Positions 16,034-27,532 of a DNA stretch of 64,000 nucleotides are shown here, in pieces. This DNA comes from Sphingomonas sp. ID1715. Its GTDB lineage: Bacteria > Pseudomonadota > Alphaproteobacteria > Sphingomonadales > Sphingomonadaceae. Within the stretch, counting starts at the first letter, position 1. Each line of letters opens with the position of its first letter. The position numbers and the translations under genes were made by a program. Location of the stretch: positions 1-64,000 of the forward strand of contig NZ_JABEPR010000001.1 of NCBI RefSeq assembly GCF_013044515.1, read 5' to 3'. The notes under the pieces were generated by a model. That model saw only the letters and a program-made list of their open reading frames with translations, ran no database searches and was not told where the DNA came from.

Positions 16034-17253
16034 GACCGGTAATCCGCGTTGATTGAGATATAGCCGTGGGTCAGGTCGCAGGTCCAAACCGTGGCGCGGC
16101 CATCGCCCATGCCCAGGTCTGCCCCGATTTCGACATCCTGGCCCTTCAGGTGCGCGGCGACGGGGGCTTCGTCATAGCCCTCGACCGCACAGCCGTCGCG
16201 CGCCACGATGGTGTTGCCGAAGCGAATCGACAGGCGGTCGCGCTTGGCCGGTTCGCCGGCCTTGCCCACCGCCATGACGACGCGGCCCCAATTGGCGTCC
16301 TCGCCGGCCACTGCCGTCTTCACCAGCGGCGAGTTGGCGATGCTCATCGCGATGCGGTGCGCGCTGGCGTCGCTGGTCGCGCCGGTGACCTGAACCTCGA
16401 TGAACTTGGACGCGCCTTCGCCGTCGCGTACCACTAGCTGCGCGAGTTCAAGGCACAGCGCATCGAGCGCCGCAGCAAAGGCGTCCGCGCCCGCATCGTC
16501 GAACGATGACAGAGGAGTGTTGCCGGCGCGACCGGTGCCGAAAGCAAGCACCGTGTCCGATGTCGAAGTGTCCCCGTCGACGGTGATGCAGGAGAAGCTG
16601 CGGCGATTGGCGCGCTCGAGCAACTGCTGAAGAAAGCCCGGTTCCACTGCGGCATCGGTGAAGATGAAGCCGAGCATGGTCGCCATGTCCGGCGCGATCA
16701 TGCCAGAGCCCTTGATGATGCCCACCAGCGTGACGGTGCGGTCGCCGATCACGGCACGCTGCACGGCTCCCTTGGCGAAAGTGTCGGTCGTGCCGATGGC
16801 TTCCGCTGCGTCCCGCCAGCTGCACTCCGGCGCGGCAAAGGCGGCGTCGAGCCCCGCTTCCGCCTTGTCGATCGGTAGCGGCACGCCGATCACCCCGGTC
16901 GAGGCGACGAAGATGTCGGACGGCTGGCAGCCCAGATGCGCGGCAGCGCGGGCGGCGATGGCTTCGACCGCAGCGCGTCCGCGCCCGCCGGTGAAGGCAT
17001 TGGAGTTACCCGCATTCACGACCAGTGCCCGTGCCCGGCCGAGCGTCAACGCCCTGCGGCACCATTCGACCTCGGGCGACGCACAGGCGCTGCGGGTCAG
17101 CACGCCCGCAACCGCGGTTCCCTCATCCAGGGCGACGAAGGTCAGATCGCACCGATCCCACTCCTTGTAACGGGCGCGCGCCACGGCTGGCTGTGCTCCG
17201 GCGATCGGCAGCAGGTCGGGGAAGGGACGGGCGAGGGGAGAGATGGCGGACAT
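16030..17253 (-). CDS. argJ: Bifunctional ornithine acetyltransferase / N-acetylglutamate synthase
   Basis: A 407-residue ArgJ that recycles the acetyl group from N-acetylornithine to glutamate in arginine synthesis. The self-cleavage site with the nucleophilic Thr is in APDMATMLGF. Other family marks are VNAGNSNAFTG near the N-terminus, STGVIG and ITVDGDTSTSDT. The length is normal. The start ATG at 17253 gives the usual short N-terminus (MSAISPLA). It is divergent from the small ORF and secA; argJ next to secA is common in sphingomonads. Confidence 0.93.
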   Translation of the reverse strand: MSAISPLARPFPDLLPIAGAQPAVARARYKEWDRCDLTFVALDEGTAVAGVLTRSACASPEVEWCRRALTLGRARALVVNAGNSNAFTGGRGRAAVEAIAARAAAHLGCQPSDIFVASTGVIGVPLPIDKAEAGLDAAFAAPECSWRDAAEAIGTTDTFAKGAVQRAVIGDRTVTLVGIIKGSGMIAPDMATMLGFIFTDAAVEPGFLQQLLERANRRSFSCITVDGDTSTSDTVLAFGTGRAGNTPLSSFDDAGADAFAAALDALCLELAQLVVRDGEGASKFIEVQVTGATSDASAHRIAMSIANSPLVKTAVAGEDANWGRVVMAVGKAGEPAKRDRLSIRFGNTIVARDGCAVEGYDEAPVAAHLKGQDVEIGADLGMGDGRATVWTCDLTHGYISINADYRS

Positions 17254-17340
17254 GGGCGTGCCCTAATCCCGCTTCCCCGCACGCGCCAGAGATGGTTGAC
17301 CGGTGCGGAGACGGTGGACGGAAGGCGGGGGCGATACTAT

Positions 17341-17643
17341 GTGCCTGATCTGTTTCCGCTGCTGTGCATGGGCTTGGCTTTGCGCTTTCTGATTCTCCTG
17401 TCCGCGATGATCGCGGGTCTGACCGGCCTCATCGCCGGCAGCCCGGCATCAGCGCGTGCGGGCGAGCCGACCATGATCGCCGCTTCGCTCGTCTCGGGAA
17501 CCGAGCAGGCGCGGACTTCGGTGGCGGTTCGCCAGTTCGCAACGCGCCACACGTCCCTGCGGTCGGACGAAGCACGGCCTTTGGCCCGGAGCCTTCCGCT
17601 TGCTCCTCAGTCGCACCCGGTGAACGAGCGCCGCAACGAATAG
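17341..17643 (+). CDS. Small exported or membrane protein directly upstream of secA
   Basis: A predicted 100-residue protein starting at GTG 17341, 9 nt after a GGCGGGGG stretch; ATG 17368 is the alternative. Residues 5-35 form a hydrophobic helix ending in SPASARAGEP, which looks like a signal peptide with an AxA site. The rest is a basic, proline-containing tail (SLPLAPQSHPVNERRNE). No known family is recognised. Its stop is 73 nt before the secA ATG. The place and layout recall SecM-type leader peptides, but no known arrest motif is visible. It could also be spurious. Confidence 0.45.
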   Translation: MPDLFPLLCMGLALRFLILLSAMIAGLTGLIAGSPASARAGEPTMIAASLVSGTEQARTSVAVRQFATRHTSLRSDEARPLARSLPLAPQSHPVNERRNE

Positions 17644-17716
17644 CGCGTGCTGACGTCTTTACCGATTCAAGCGCGGCTGAACGGCCGCACCCAGCATCAT
17701 ATTCAAGGGTTCATCC

Positions 17717-20446
<2,730 letters not shown>

Positions 20447-20458
20447 GGGCCTAGGTTC

Positions 20459-20515
20459 TCCGCTCGCTTCGAGCGTAGTCGAGAAGCGTATCTCGACTTC
20501 GCTCGATACGAACGG
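20459..20515. repeat. Palindromic repeat, 80-nt family, short copy after secA
   Basis: The two arms are GCTTCGAGCGTAGTCGAGAAG and TCTCGACTTCGCTCGATAC, followed by GAACGG. The spacer between the arms is very short, so this copy is a compact hairpin. It occupies the gap between the secA stop and the TSUP start. Confidence 0.75.
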
Positions 20516-20528
20516 CTACTCCTAAGCC

Positions 20529-21275
20529 TTGCTCGGTCTCGCCCTTCTTTTCGCCCTCACCGCCGCGCTCTACGCCAGCGTCGGTTTTGCCGGCGGTTCA
20601 ACCTATAATGCGCTGCTTGCGCTGGCTGGCGTGGACCACCGCGTGTTCCCGGTCGTGGCGCTGGTCTGCAACCTGGTCGTCGCGACAGGAGGCACGATCC
20701 GCTTCGCCCGCGCGGGGCTGGTGCCATGGCGTCGGCTCGCGCCGTTACTTGCGCTCTCGGTGCCCGCCGCGTGGATCGGCGGGATGGTGCCGGTGTCGAA
20801 GCAGCTCTTCCTGCTGCTGCTCGGCTGCTCGCTGATCGTGGCGGCCTTGCTGCTGCTCCTCCAGCAGGAGCGGGAAGCGGAGGAGCGTCGCTGGCCGTTG
20901 CTCGGTCCCGCCTTGGCTGCTCCGATCGGGCTCCTCTCCGGCATCGTCGGCATTGGCGGCGGGATCTTCCTTGCGCCGGTCCTGCACCTGATCGGCTGGG
21001 AGCGCACCAAGCGCGTCGCCGCCGCCGCCTCGGTCTTTATCCTCGCCAACTCGCTCGCCGGACTGGGCGGACAGCTGACCAAGCTGGCTGGATCGCCTGA
21101 GCTGGTCGATGTCGCCTTGGCATATTGGCCGCTCGTTCTCTCGGTGCTCGTCGGCGGTCAGATCGGCAGCCGAATCGGCATCGAGCTTCTTCCCGCCGCC
21201 TGGCTGCGTCGCTTAACGGGCCTGCTAATCCTCTACGTCGCGGTGCGGCTGCTGCTGCAGGCGTGGAGCGCATGA
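20529..21275 (+). CDS. TSUP (TauE/SafE) family membrane transporter
   Basis: A 248-residue integral membrane protein with about eight hydrophobic helices and the two family repeats, seen in GFAGGSTYNALLAL and GIVGIGGGIFLAPVL. TSUP proteins move small sulfur-containing or organic anions; the substrate is not predictable here. The start is TTG at 20529, directly after the palindromic repeat, without a clear ribosome site. Its stop overlaps the start of the APC permease, so the two form an operon. Confidence 0.85.
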   Translation: MLGLALLFALTAALYASVGFAGGSTYNALLALAGVDHRVFPVVALVCNLVVATGGTIRFARAGLVPWRRLAPLLALSVPAAWIGGMVPVSKQLFLLLLGCSLIVAALLLLLQQEREAEERRWPLLGPALAAPIGLLSGIVGIGGGIFLAPVLHLIGWERTKRVAAAASVFILANSLAGLGGQLTKLAGSPELVDVALAYWPLVLSVLVGGQIGSRIGIELLPAAWLRRLTGLLILYVAVRLLLQAWSA

Positions 21276-22630
21276 GCTTTCAGCGTTCGCTCGGCACCGT
21301 CGGCGTGCTGCTGCTGACCCTCTCGGCAACGACGCCGGCCTCGTCCGTGTTCGTGATCGTGCCGGAGATGCTGCAGGTCGCCGGGAGCGGAGCCCTGATC
21401 GCGATGCTGCTCGCAGCGGTCGTCTGTGTAGCGACGGCGTTCGTCTATGCCGAGCTGTCCTCGGCCTTTCCGGTCGCGGGGGGCGAATATGTGATGGTCG
21501 GCCGCACGCTCGGGCCGCTCGCCGGGTTCGTGATGCTGGCGATCAACCTGGTCAACAATCTGCTGTTCCCGGCGGTGATCGGGTTGGGGCTGAGCGACGT
21601 GCTTTCGGGCGTGCTGCCGGGCCTGCCGGTGATCCCGACCGCCATCACGATGGTCGCGCTGTCGACGCTTGCCGGCATACTTCATATCCGCCTGAACGCC
21701 TGGCTCACCGGCCTCTTCCTGCTGGCTGAACTGGCGGCGCTCGCCGCGATCATCCTGCTTGGCTTCGCAGAGCCCATGCGCGGCGTCTTCGATGCACCCG
21801 TGATGGGCGCCGACCTCATGCCCGCGACGCCGACCAGCATCGGCCTTGCCACCACCGCCGCCATCTTCGCGCTGAACGGCTATGGCCTTGCCGTCTATTT
21901 CGGCGAGGAGATGCACGAGGCGGCCGACCGCATCGCGCGCGTGGTGTTGCTGGCGGCCGGGCTTACGATCGCGTTGGAGCTGGCTCCCCTGGCGGCCGCC
22001 ATCGCTGGCGCACCCGATCTGCCGACGCTCTTCACGCACGCCGATCCGTTCGGTTGGTTTGCCCGGGCGCGCGGTGGGGACCTGGTCGCGGATCTGCTCG
22101 CCATTGCAATCGCGCTTGCGATCCTGAACGCGGCCATCGCCGGCATTCTCGCTTATGCGAGGTTCTTCTACTCTACGGGACGTGACGCGATCTGGGGCAA
22201 GCTGCTCGACCCGTGGGTGACGCGCATCCATCCGCGGCTGGGATCCCCCTGGATCGCGACGGTGGCGGTGGGCGCGGTGAGCTGCGCCGCCTGTTTCCTG
22301 CCGCTGCGCTTCCTGCTGGTGCTGAGCGGGGCAGGGATCGCCGTCACCTATCTCGGCATCGCGCTGGCAGCAATCGTCGGCCGCCGCACCGGATCAACGA
22401 GCCATGCCGCCTACCGGATGCCCTGGTTTCCGATCGCGCCGCTGGTAACCGTCATCGCTCTGGTAGGCGTGTTCTTGGCAAGCTGGCTGGATACCGAGAC
22501 TGGTCGTCCCGGCCTGATCGCGACTCTCATCCAGATGCTCGCCGCCGCGCTTTATTATGCGCTGGTGCTGCGCAGGCGCGGCGGCTGGACTGTCTATGTG
22601 GGGGATCAGCCCCCGGCAGCGGCCGCCTGA
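21272..22630 (+). CDS. APC-superfamily amino acid permease
   Basis: A 452-residue membrane protein with about twelve hydrophobic segments. The N-terminus (LGTVGVLLLTLSATTPASSVF) and FPVAGGEYVMVGRTLGP match the APC amino acid/polyamine permease family. ATG at 21272 overlaps the TSUP stop (ATGA). The 3' end overlaps the convergent gene at 22606 by 25 nt. Substrate unknown. Confidence 0.85.
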   Translation: MSFQRSLGTVGVLLLTLSATTPASSVFVIVPEMLQVAGSGALIAMLLAAVVCVATAFVYAELSSAFPVAGGEYVMVGRTLGPLAGFVMLAINLVNNLLFPAVIGLGLSDVLSGVLPGLPVIPTAITMVALSTLAGILHIRLNAWLTGLFLLAELAALAAIILLGFAEPMRGVFDAPVMGADLMPATPTSIGLATTAAIFALNGYGLAVYFGEEMHEAADRIARVVLLAAGLTIALELAPLAAAIAGAPDLPTLFTHADPFGWFARARGGDLVADLLAIAIALAILNAAIAGILAYARFFYSTGRDAIWGKLLDPWVTRIHPRLGSPWIATVAVGAVSCAACFLPLRFLLVLSGAGIAVTYLGIALAAIVGRRTGSTSHAAYRMPWFPIAPLVTVIALVGVFLASWLDTETGRPGLIATLIQMLAAALYYALVLRRRGGWTVYVGDQPPAAAA

Positions 22631-23163
22631 GCCTCGAGCTGATCGGCGGTCATGCCGATCACCAGCCCGTTCGGACCCGCCGCGATGGCGGCCTTCGGCA
22701 GGCGGACCATCTTGCCGCTCTTCAGCTTGACGGTCACGAACTCGCCCTCGACCTTCTCGACGGTCGCGGCCTGGGCACCGCCGCTGCCATTGACCACCGC
22801 ACCGGCCTTCAGCGCATCGGCCGTCTGGGCTTTGGCCTGCTCCACCTGGGCGTTCAGCTGGTCGCGCGACAGACCGATGACGAGCCCGTTCGGGCCGGCT
22901 GCAAAGGCGGTGCGCGGCAGCCGCACTTCATGCTTGTCGGTCTTGACGACCGCGAAATCGGCGCCCGTGGAGGCGATCGTTCCGACGGCTCCGCCATCGG
23001 GGCCGCTCACCTGAGCGCCGGCCGTGATCTGAGGAGCGCCAGCAGCGGCAGGCGTGGCAGCAGCCGACGGGGTCGCAGCCGGTGCCGGCGCGGCAGTCTG
23101 GCCGAACGCGGGAATGCTGAGCAGGGCGGTCGTGGCGACCGCCAAGGTCCGGATCGTGTTCAT
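22606..23163 (-). CDS. Exported protein with duplicated AAGPNGLVIG repeat
   Basis: A 185-residue protein with a signal peptide (MNTIRTLAVATTALLSIPAFG) and an Ala/Pro-rich linker. Two internal repeats follow: VRLPRTAFAAGPNGLVIG with SRDQLNAQVEQA, and VRLPKAAIAAGPNGLVIG with TADQLEAQAAAA. Each repeat is preceded by a short beta segment (DFAVVKTDKHE, EFVTVKLKSGK), recalling PRC-barrel-like modules. Function unknown. ATG at 23163 follows AAGGAG at good spacing. It is close to tRNA-Asn on the same strand. Confidence 0.8.
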   Translation of the reverse strand: MNTIRTLAVATTALLSIPAFGQTAAPAPAATPSAAATPAAAGAPQITAGAQVSGPDGGAVGTIASTGADFAVVKTDKHEVRLPRTAFAAGPNGLVIGLSRDQLNAQVEQAKAQTADALKAGAVVNGSGGAQAATVEKVEGEFVTVKLKSGKMVRLPKAAIAAGPNGLVIGMTADQLEAQAAAAGG

Positions 23164-23254
23164 CGCAAACTCCTTGAACTGTTCGTCAAGGAAACGTTGC
23201 ATCCGCGGAACCGGTTTCTTGGCCTGCGACAAGCTGACCGTAGTGCGGGATCGC

Positions 23255-23329
23255 TGGCTCCCCGGGCCTGATTCGAACAGGCGGCCGTCCGATTAACAGT
23301 CGGATGCTCTACCGCTGAGCTACCGGGGA
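23255..23329 (-). tRNA. tRNA-Asn (anticodon GTT)
   Basis: Read on the minus strand it starts TCCCCGG, has a D-arm TAGCTCAGCGGTAGAGC, anticodon arm CCGACTGTTAATCGG with anticodon GTT, T-arm CCTGTTCGAATCAGG, and ends CCGGGGA-G-CCA with encoded CCA. All four stems pair. It is 75 nt long. Confidence 0.96.
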
Positions 23330-23344
23330 ACGAGCGAGGCCGCG

Positions 23345-23372
23345 CCTATAACAAGCCTTCCGCCCAATGCAA
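23345..23372 (-). promoter_or_regulatory. Possible promoter of tRNA-Asn
   Basis: On the minus strand TTGCAT (23372-23367) and TATAGG (23350-23345) are 16 nt apart, placed just upstream of the mature tRNA 5' end. Both boxes match the sigma70 consensus only in part. Confidence 0.4.
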
Positions 23373-23377
23373 GCCGC

Positions 23378-24148
23378 TCAAACGATGAACTGTTCCATGG
23401 TGATGCGGTCGTCGAGCGCATGTTCGGGATCGAACATCAGGCACAGGCTGGCGCTGCGGTCGATCGAGACGGTGACCGCTGCCACGTCGCGCACTTCGCG
23501 CTGGTCGGCGACCGCGCTGACCGGGCGCTTGACCGGCTCGAGCACGCGGAAGCGGACAGTGGCGCTGTCCGGCAGGATCGCGCCGCGCCAGCGCCGGGGC
23601 CGGAACGGGCTGATCGGCGTCAGCGCGTGCAGCGACGATCCGAGCGGCAGGATCGGGCCATTCGCCGAAAGATTATACGCGGTCGAACCGGCGGGCGTGG
23701 AGACCAGCACCCCGTCGCAGACCAGCTCGTCCAGGACCACCCGGTCGCTGACGGTGATTTCCAGCTTTGCCGTCTGCCGCGTCTCGCGCAGCAGCGAGAC
23801 TTCGTTGATCGCGGGCAGCACGCTTCGCTCTCCGTCCACCGTCTCAGTTTCCATGCGCAGCGGCGTGACCTCGAAGCGCCGGGCGCGGGCGAGCCGCTCT
23901 TCCATGCGATCCAGGCTCCAGTCGTTCATCAGAAAGCCGACCGTGCCGCGATTCATGCCATAGACCGGGACGATCCGCCGCCGCTCCAGCATCTGGTGGA
24001 GCGTCTGCAGCATGAAGCCGTCGCCGCCGAGTGCCACGATCAGGTCCGCATCCTCGACCGGCACCCAATCCCATCGCGCGCGCAGCATCTGCTCCGCCTC
24101 CTGCGCAGTCTCGACGGTCGAGGCGACCAGGGCACGCTTGGCGATCAT
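23378..24148 (-). CDS. nadK: NAD kinase
   Basis: A 256-residue enzyme that phosphorylates NAD to NADP. The signature is VALGGDGFMLQTLH near residue 35, then YGMNRGTVGFLMN and the NE region (LPAINEVSLLRE), then CDGVLVSTPAGSTAYNLSANGP. ATG at 24148 gives the usual short N-terminus (MIAKRALVAS). The frame stays open to 24589, but those bases belong to the divergent gene. It is divergent from the EAL protein, with only 34 nt between their assigned starts. Confidence 0.95.
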   Translation of the reverse strand: MIAKRALVASTVETAQEAEQMLRARWDWVPVEDADLIVALGGDGFMLQTLHQMLERRRIVPVYGMNRGTVGFLMNDWSLDRMEERLARARRFEVTPLRMETETVDGERSVLPAINEVSLLRETRQTAKLEITVSDRVVLDELVCDGVLVSTPAGSTAYNLSANGPILPLGSSLHALTPISPFRPRRWRGAILPDSATVRFRVLEPVKRPVSAVADQREVRDVAAVTVSIDRSASLCLMFDPEHALDDRITMEQFIV

Positions 24149-24182
24149 CTTGGGCGAGGGCAGATCATGGCCTGGGGGGTTT

Positions 24183-26270
24183 ATGGTGGGGCGGCGCATG
24201 CGGCAAGCCATTGGCAGCGTCCCGGAAATCGCTACCATGGCCCAAAATATAACGGGGAGCGTCGATTTGGCCGAAGTGGCGGCCCCTGCCTCGGGCGAGG
24301 CGGCGGCTCTGTTCATTCTTTCGTTCCGGCACCGTGACGAACTCACCGACTGCGTGAGCCGGGGAGGGTGGCGGTCGATCGCCGCGCGACGGGCCGCCGG
24401 CGCCGAGCAGCGCTTCATCGCCAGTGGGGCGACCATCGCGCTGGTGGACGGGCGCGGTGCCTTCGACGAGGCGATCGGCGCGATCCGCGCGCTAGCCGAT
24501 GCCGCCGAAGCCAATGCCGCCAGCCTGCTGGTCCTGCTCTCCCGCAACGATGTCGCGCGATTGGGCGATGTGTTCGCCGCCGGTGCCACCCACTATCTCG
24601 CCAGCCCGTTCAACGAGGCGGAGCTGCTGCAGGCGCTGCGCTTCGCAGCGCGGCATGCCGAACGGCTGGGGGGCACGATCAGCCGTCCGGCGCTGCGGCA
24701 AAAGGAGGATCTCAGCTGGACCTATCGCAACGGCCAGCTGAACCTCAGCGAGGCGCTGGCGGGGCAGCTTGGCGTGGACAACGGTACGATCTCGGTCCGT
24801 CAGGCCTATCGCCTCCTGTCGCGCGGCGATCGGGATGCGGCGCGAGCGGCGCGACAGCGGCTGAAGTCCGGCTATGGCACGACCGCCTTCTCCCATAGCC
24901 TGTCGCAAGGCGGCCGGGCGGTTCATCACCTTAATGTCGCCGAAGCAGGGGCATCGGGTCTGGTCGAGCCGCTCGGCGCGGAAGAGGGGTCTGCTCCCGG
25001 CCTGCGACGCGATCCACTCACCGGGTTGATGGACGGAGCCGCCGCACGGCGTTGGCTGGCCGCGCGTGCTGCGGAGGCGCGGCCGCTCGGACTGTTGCTG
25101 GTCGGGCTCGATCGGCTGGAGCTGGTCAATAATTTCTATGGCCGCGCCGGCGGTGACGCACTGCTCCAGGCGGCGGCGCGGCGGATCGAAGGCGCGGTAC
25201 GGGCGGCGGTGGCCGCTCGCGGCTGGATCGCGCGCATGGCCGGGGCCGAATTCCTCGTCGGGCTCACCGACGCCGATGCCGAGGAGCTCGGCCTGGTCGC
25301 CGCCGCCATCCAGCAGGCGGTCGAGCAGCGCTTCGTGGCCGCGCCCGACATCTTCTTCCTGACTGCCAAGATCGGCGGGGTGCTGAGCCTAGGCGAGGAG
25401 CCGGGGCAGGCGCTGCGGCGCGCCAGTGCCGCGCTCGCCGATGCGCGCGACGTGCAGGGCAGTGCGATCCGCATCCTGGACGCTGACGGCGCCGACCCGC
25501 TTCCCCGCGCCGCGCGGCTCGCCGAGGAGTTGCGGCGCGCGATCGGTGACGAGCAGATCGAAACGCTCTTCCAGCCGCAGGTCGACATCGTCAGCGGGCG
25601 GATCGAAGGCGTCGAGGCGCTCGCGCGCTGGCGTCATCCCGAACTCGGCGAAGTGGGCGCGGACGCGCTGTTCGCGGCGGCGGAGCGGGCCGAACTGGTC
25701 GCGGTGCTGACCGAGCACATCCAGCAGCGCGCGCTGACGATGGCAAGCGCCTGGCCCGCGTCGCTTAACCACCTGCGCCTGTCGCTGAACGTGCGCCCGG
25801 AGGAGATCGCTCGCGCCGGCTTTGCCGAGGACATGCTCGCCCGGATCGACGCCAGCGGCTTCCCGCGCAGCCGGGTAACCCTCGAGATTACCGAGGAGAG
25901 CTTCATCGACGATCTCGCCTCGGCGGCGACCGCGCTGGCGCAGCTGCGGCAGGGCGGGTGCCGGGTCGCCATCGACGATTTCGGCACCGGCTATTCGAGC
26001 CTCGCCTATCTCAAGGCGTTGCCGCTCGATTATCTGAAGCTCGACAAGCGGCTGAGCCAGGACATCACCGGCTCGCCGCGCGACCGGGTGGTGGTGCGCG
26101 GCGTCATCGACATGGGGCGCTCGCTCGGCATCGGCGTCATCGCTGAAGGAGTGGAGACCGAGGAGCAGCTGGCGCTGCTGGCCGCCGAGGGTTGCACGCT
26201 CTACCAGGGATTTCTCTGCGCGGCCCCGATCGGCGTGGAGCAGTTGGTCACACTGGTGGGCGCGCGCTGA
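24183..26270 (+). CDS. EAL cyclic-di-GMP phosphodiesterase with degenerate GGDEF and pseudo-receiver domains
   Basis: A 695-residue protein. The N-terminal 150 residues look like a response-regulator receiver fold (LFILSF..., VLLSRNDV, LASPFNEAELLQAL) without a clear phosphorylatable Asp. The GGDEF domain is degenerate: the signature reads AGAEF at about 353, so cyclase activity is unlikely. The EAL domain is intact, with EALARW at about 478, LNVRPEE, DDFGTGYSSL, KLDKRLS and EGVET. It should therefore be a phosphodiesterase. The start is uncertain: ATG 24183 follows GGGGGG; ATGs 24198 and 24237 are possible. The stop overlaps the MFS start. Confidence 0.85.
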   Translation: MVGRRMRQAIGSVPEIATMAQNITGSVDLAEVAAPASGEAAALFILSFRHRDELTDCVSRGGWRSIAARRAAGAEQRFIASGATIALVDGRGAFDEAIGAIRALADAAEANAASLLVLLSRNDVARLGDVFAAGATHYLASPFNEAELLQALRFAARHAERLGGTISRPALRQKEDLSWTYRNGQLNLSEALAGQLGVDNGTISVRQAYRLLSRGDRDAARAARQRLKSGYGTTAFSHSLSQGGRAVHHLNVAEAGASGLVEPLGAEEGSAPGLRRDPLTGLMDGAAARRWLAARAAEARPLGLLLVGLDRLELVNNFYGRAGGDALLQAAARRIEGAVRAAVAARGWIARMAGAEFLVGLTDADAEELGLVAAAIQQAVEQRFVAAPDIFFLTAKIGGVLSLGEEPGQALRRASAALADARDVQGSAIRILDADGADPLPRAARLAEELRRAIGDEQIETLFQPQVDIVSGRIEGVEALARWRHPELGEVGADALFAAAERAELVAVLTEHIQQRALTMASAWPASLNHLRLSLNVRPEEIARAGFAEDMLARIDASGFPRSRVTLEITEESFIDDLASAATALAQLRQGGCRVAIDDFGTGYSSLAYLKALPLDYLKLDKRLSQDITGSPRDRVVVRGVIDMGRSLGIGVIAEGVETEEQLALLAAEGCTLYQGFLCAAPIGVEQLVTLVGAR

Positions 26271-27532
26271 TGCCAGCGCCCGCCGGCACGATCACGCGCA
26301 AGTCGATGGCGATCGCCGCCTTCTCGACCGTGGTCGAATGGTATGATTTCACCCTCTACCTCTACATGGCGACCCTACTCTCGCGCGTCTTCTTCGGCGG
26401 GGGCGAGGCGTCGCTCGCAACGACGCTCGGCGGGTTCGCGGTCGCCTATCTGATGCGCCCGATCGGGGCTGCCGTGTTCGGCTATTTCGGCGATCGCCAT
26501 GGCCGTCGCCCGACCATGCTCGCATCGATGGCCATCATGACCGGCGCCATGCTCGCTACCGCCCTGCTGCCCACCTACGCCGCGATCGGTTCGACTGCGG
26601 GATTGCTGTTGATGTTGCTGCGCTGCCTGATGGGCTTTTCAGTCGGTGGCGAATATACCGGCGTGGTCGCCTATCTGCTCGAAGGCGCCCCTCGAGAGCG
26701 CCGAGGCTTGATCACCTCACTGGCCGCCATGGCGAGCGAGATAGGCGCCTTGTTTGCGGCGGGGGTGGCGGCGATCACTGTCAGCGCTTTCGACGCCGAG
26801 ACCCTCGAAGCCTGGGGCTGGCGCATTCCCTTCTTCGTCGGCGCGGTGCTGGCCGGCAGCGTGTTGCTCGCCCGCTCGACCATGCAGGAATCGCCCGAGT
26901 TCGAGCGGCAGGTGGCACGAGGCACGGTACCGGCGCGACCGCTGCGCTTCGCGCTGCAATATCGCGCGGCGATCGCCCGCGGCTTTGCCATCTCGGCGCT
27001 CGGCTCGATCACTTACTATGTCGGTATCACCTATGTGCCGGCCTTTCTGACCGAGACGAACAGCTTGGGCGAAGGGCAGGCGCTCTGGCTCTCCACGCTT
27101 GCGGCGGTCGTGGTCATTCTGGTGACGCCGGTCGTCGGGCTGCTGGCGGACCGGATCGGGCGCAAGCCGATGCTGCTCCTGCTCTGCGCCGGCGCCGCCT
27201 TACTGCCGGCGACGATGTTCGCCTGGATGGCAGCCGCTTCGGACCTGCGGGTGCTGGTCGGCGCAGTCATCCTCGCCGCGGTGGGCGGCGGCGTGAGCGC
27301 AGTCGGCGCGGTGACCACGGCCGAGCTGTTTCCGGGCGAGGGTCGGCTCAGCGGCCTCGCCCTCGGCGCCACGGCCGCGACGGCGATCTTCGGCGGCTTC
27401 GCCCCCTATGTGGCGCAACGCCTGATGGCCGCCACGGGATCGCCGCTGGTGCCCGGCTTCATGATCGCGGTGGTCGCGATCGGAGTATTACCGGTCCTGC
27501 TGACGATGCCCGAGACGCGGCCGCGCGCCTAG
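26270..27532 (+). CDS. MFS transporter, metabolite:H+ symporter (ProP-like) type
   Basis: A 420-residue membrane protein with about twelve hydrophobic helices. Family marks are STVVEWYDFTLYLYM, the loop motif GDRHGRRPTM, and GFSVGGEYTG, all typical of the metabolite-H+ symporter subgroup that takes up dicarboxylates, betaines or similar compounds. The substrate is not predictable. ATG at 26270 shares its A with the TGA of the EAL gene. The 3' end overlaps the convergent mfd stop by 4 nt. Confidence 0.9.
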   Translation: MPAPAGTITRKSMAIAAFSTVVEWYDFTLYLYMATLLSRVFFGGGEASLATTLGGFAVAYLMRPIGAAVFGYFGDRHGRRPTMLASMAIMTGAMLATALLPTYAAIGSTAGLLLMLLRCLMGFSVGGEYTGVVAYLLEGAPRERRGLITSLAAMASEIGALFAAGVAAITVSAFDAETLEAWGWRIPFFVGAVLAGSVLLARSTMQESPEFERQVARGTVPARPLRFALQYRAAIARGFAISALGSITYYVGITYVPAFLTETNSLGEGQALWLSTLAAVVVILVTPVVGLLADRIGRKPMLLLLCAGAALLPATMFAWMAAASDLRVLVGAVILAAVGGGVSAVGAVTTAELFPGEGRLSGLALGATAATAIFGGFAPYVAQRLMAATGSPLVPGFMIAVVAIGVLPVLLTMPETRPRA

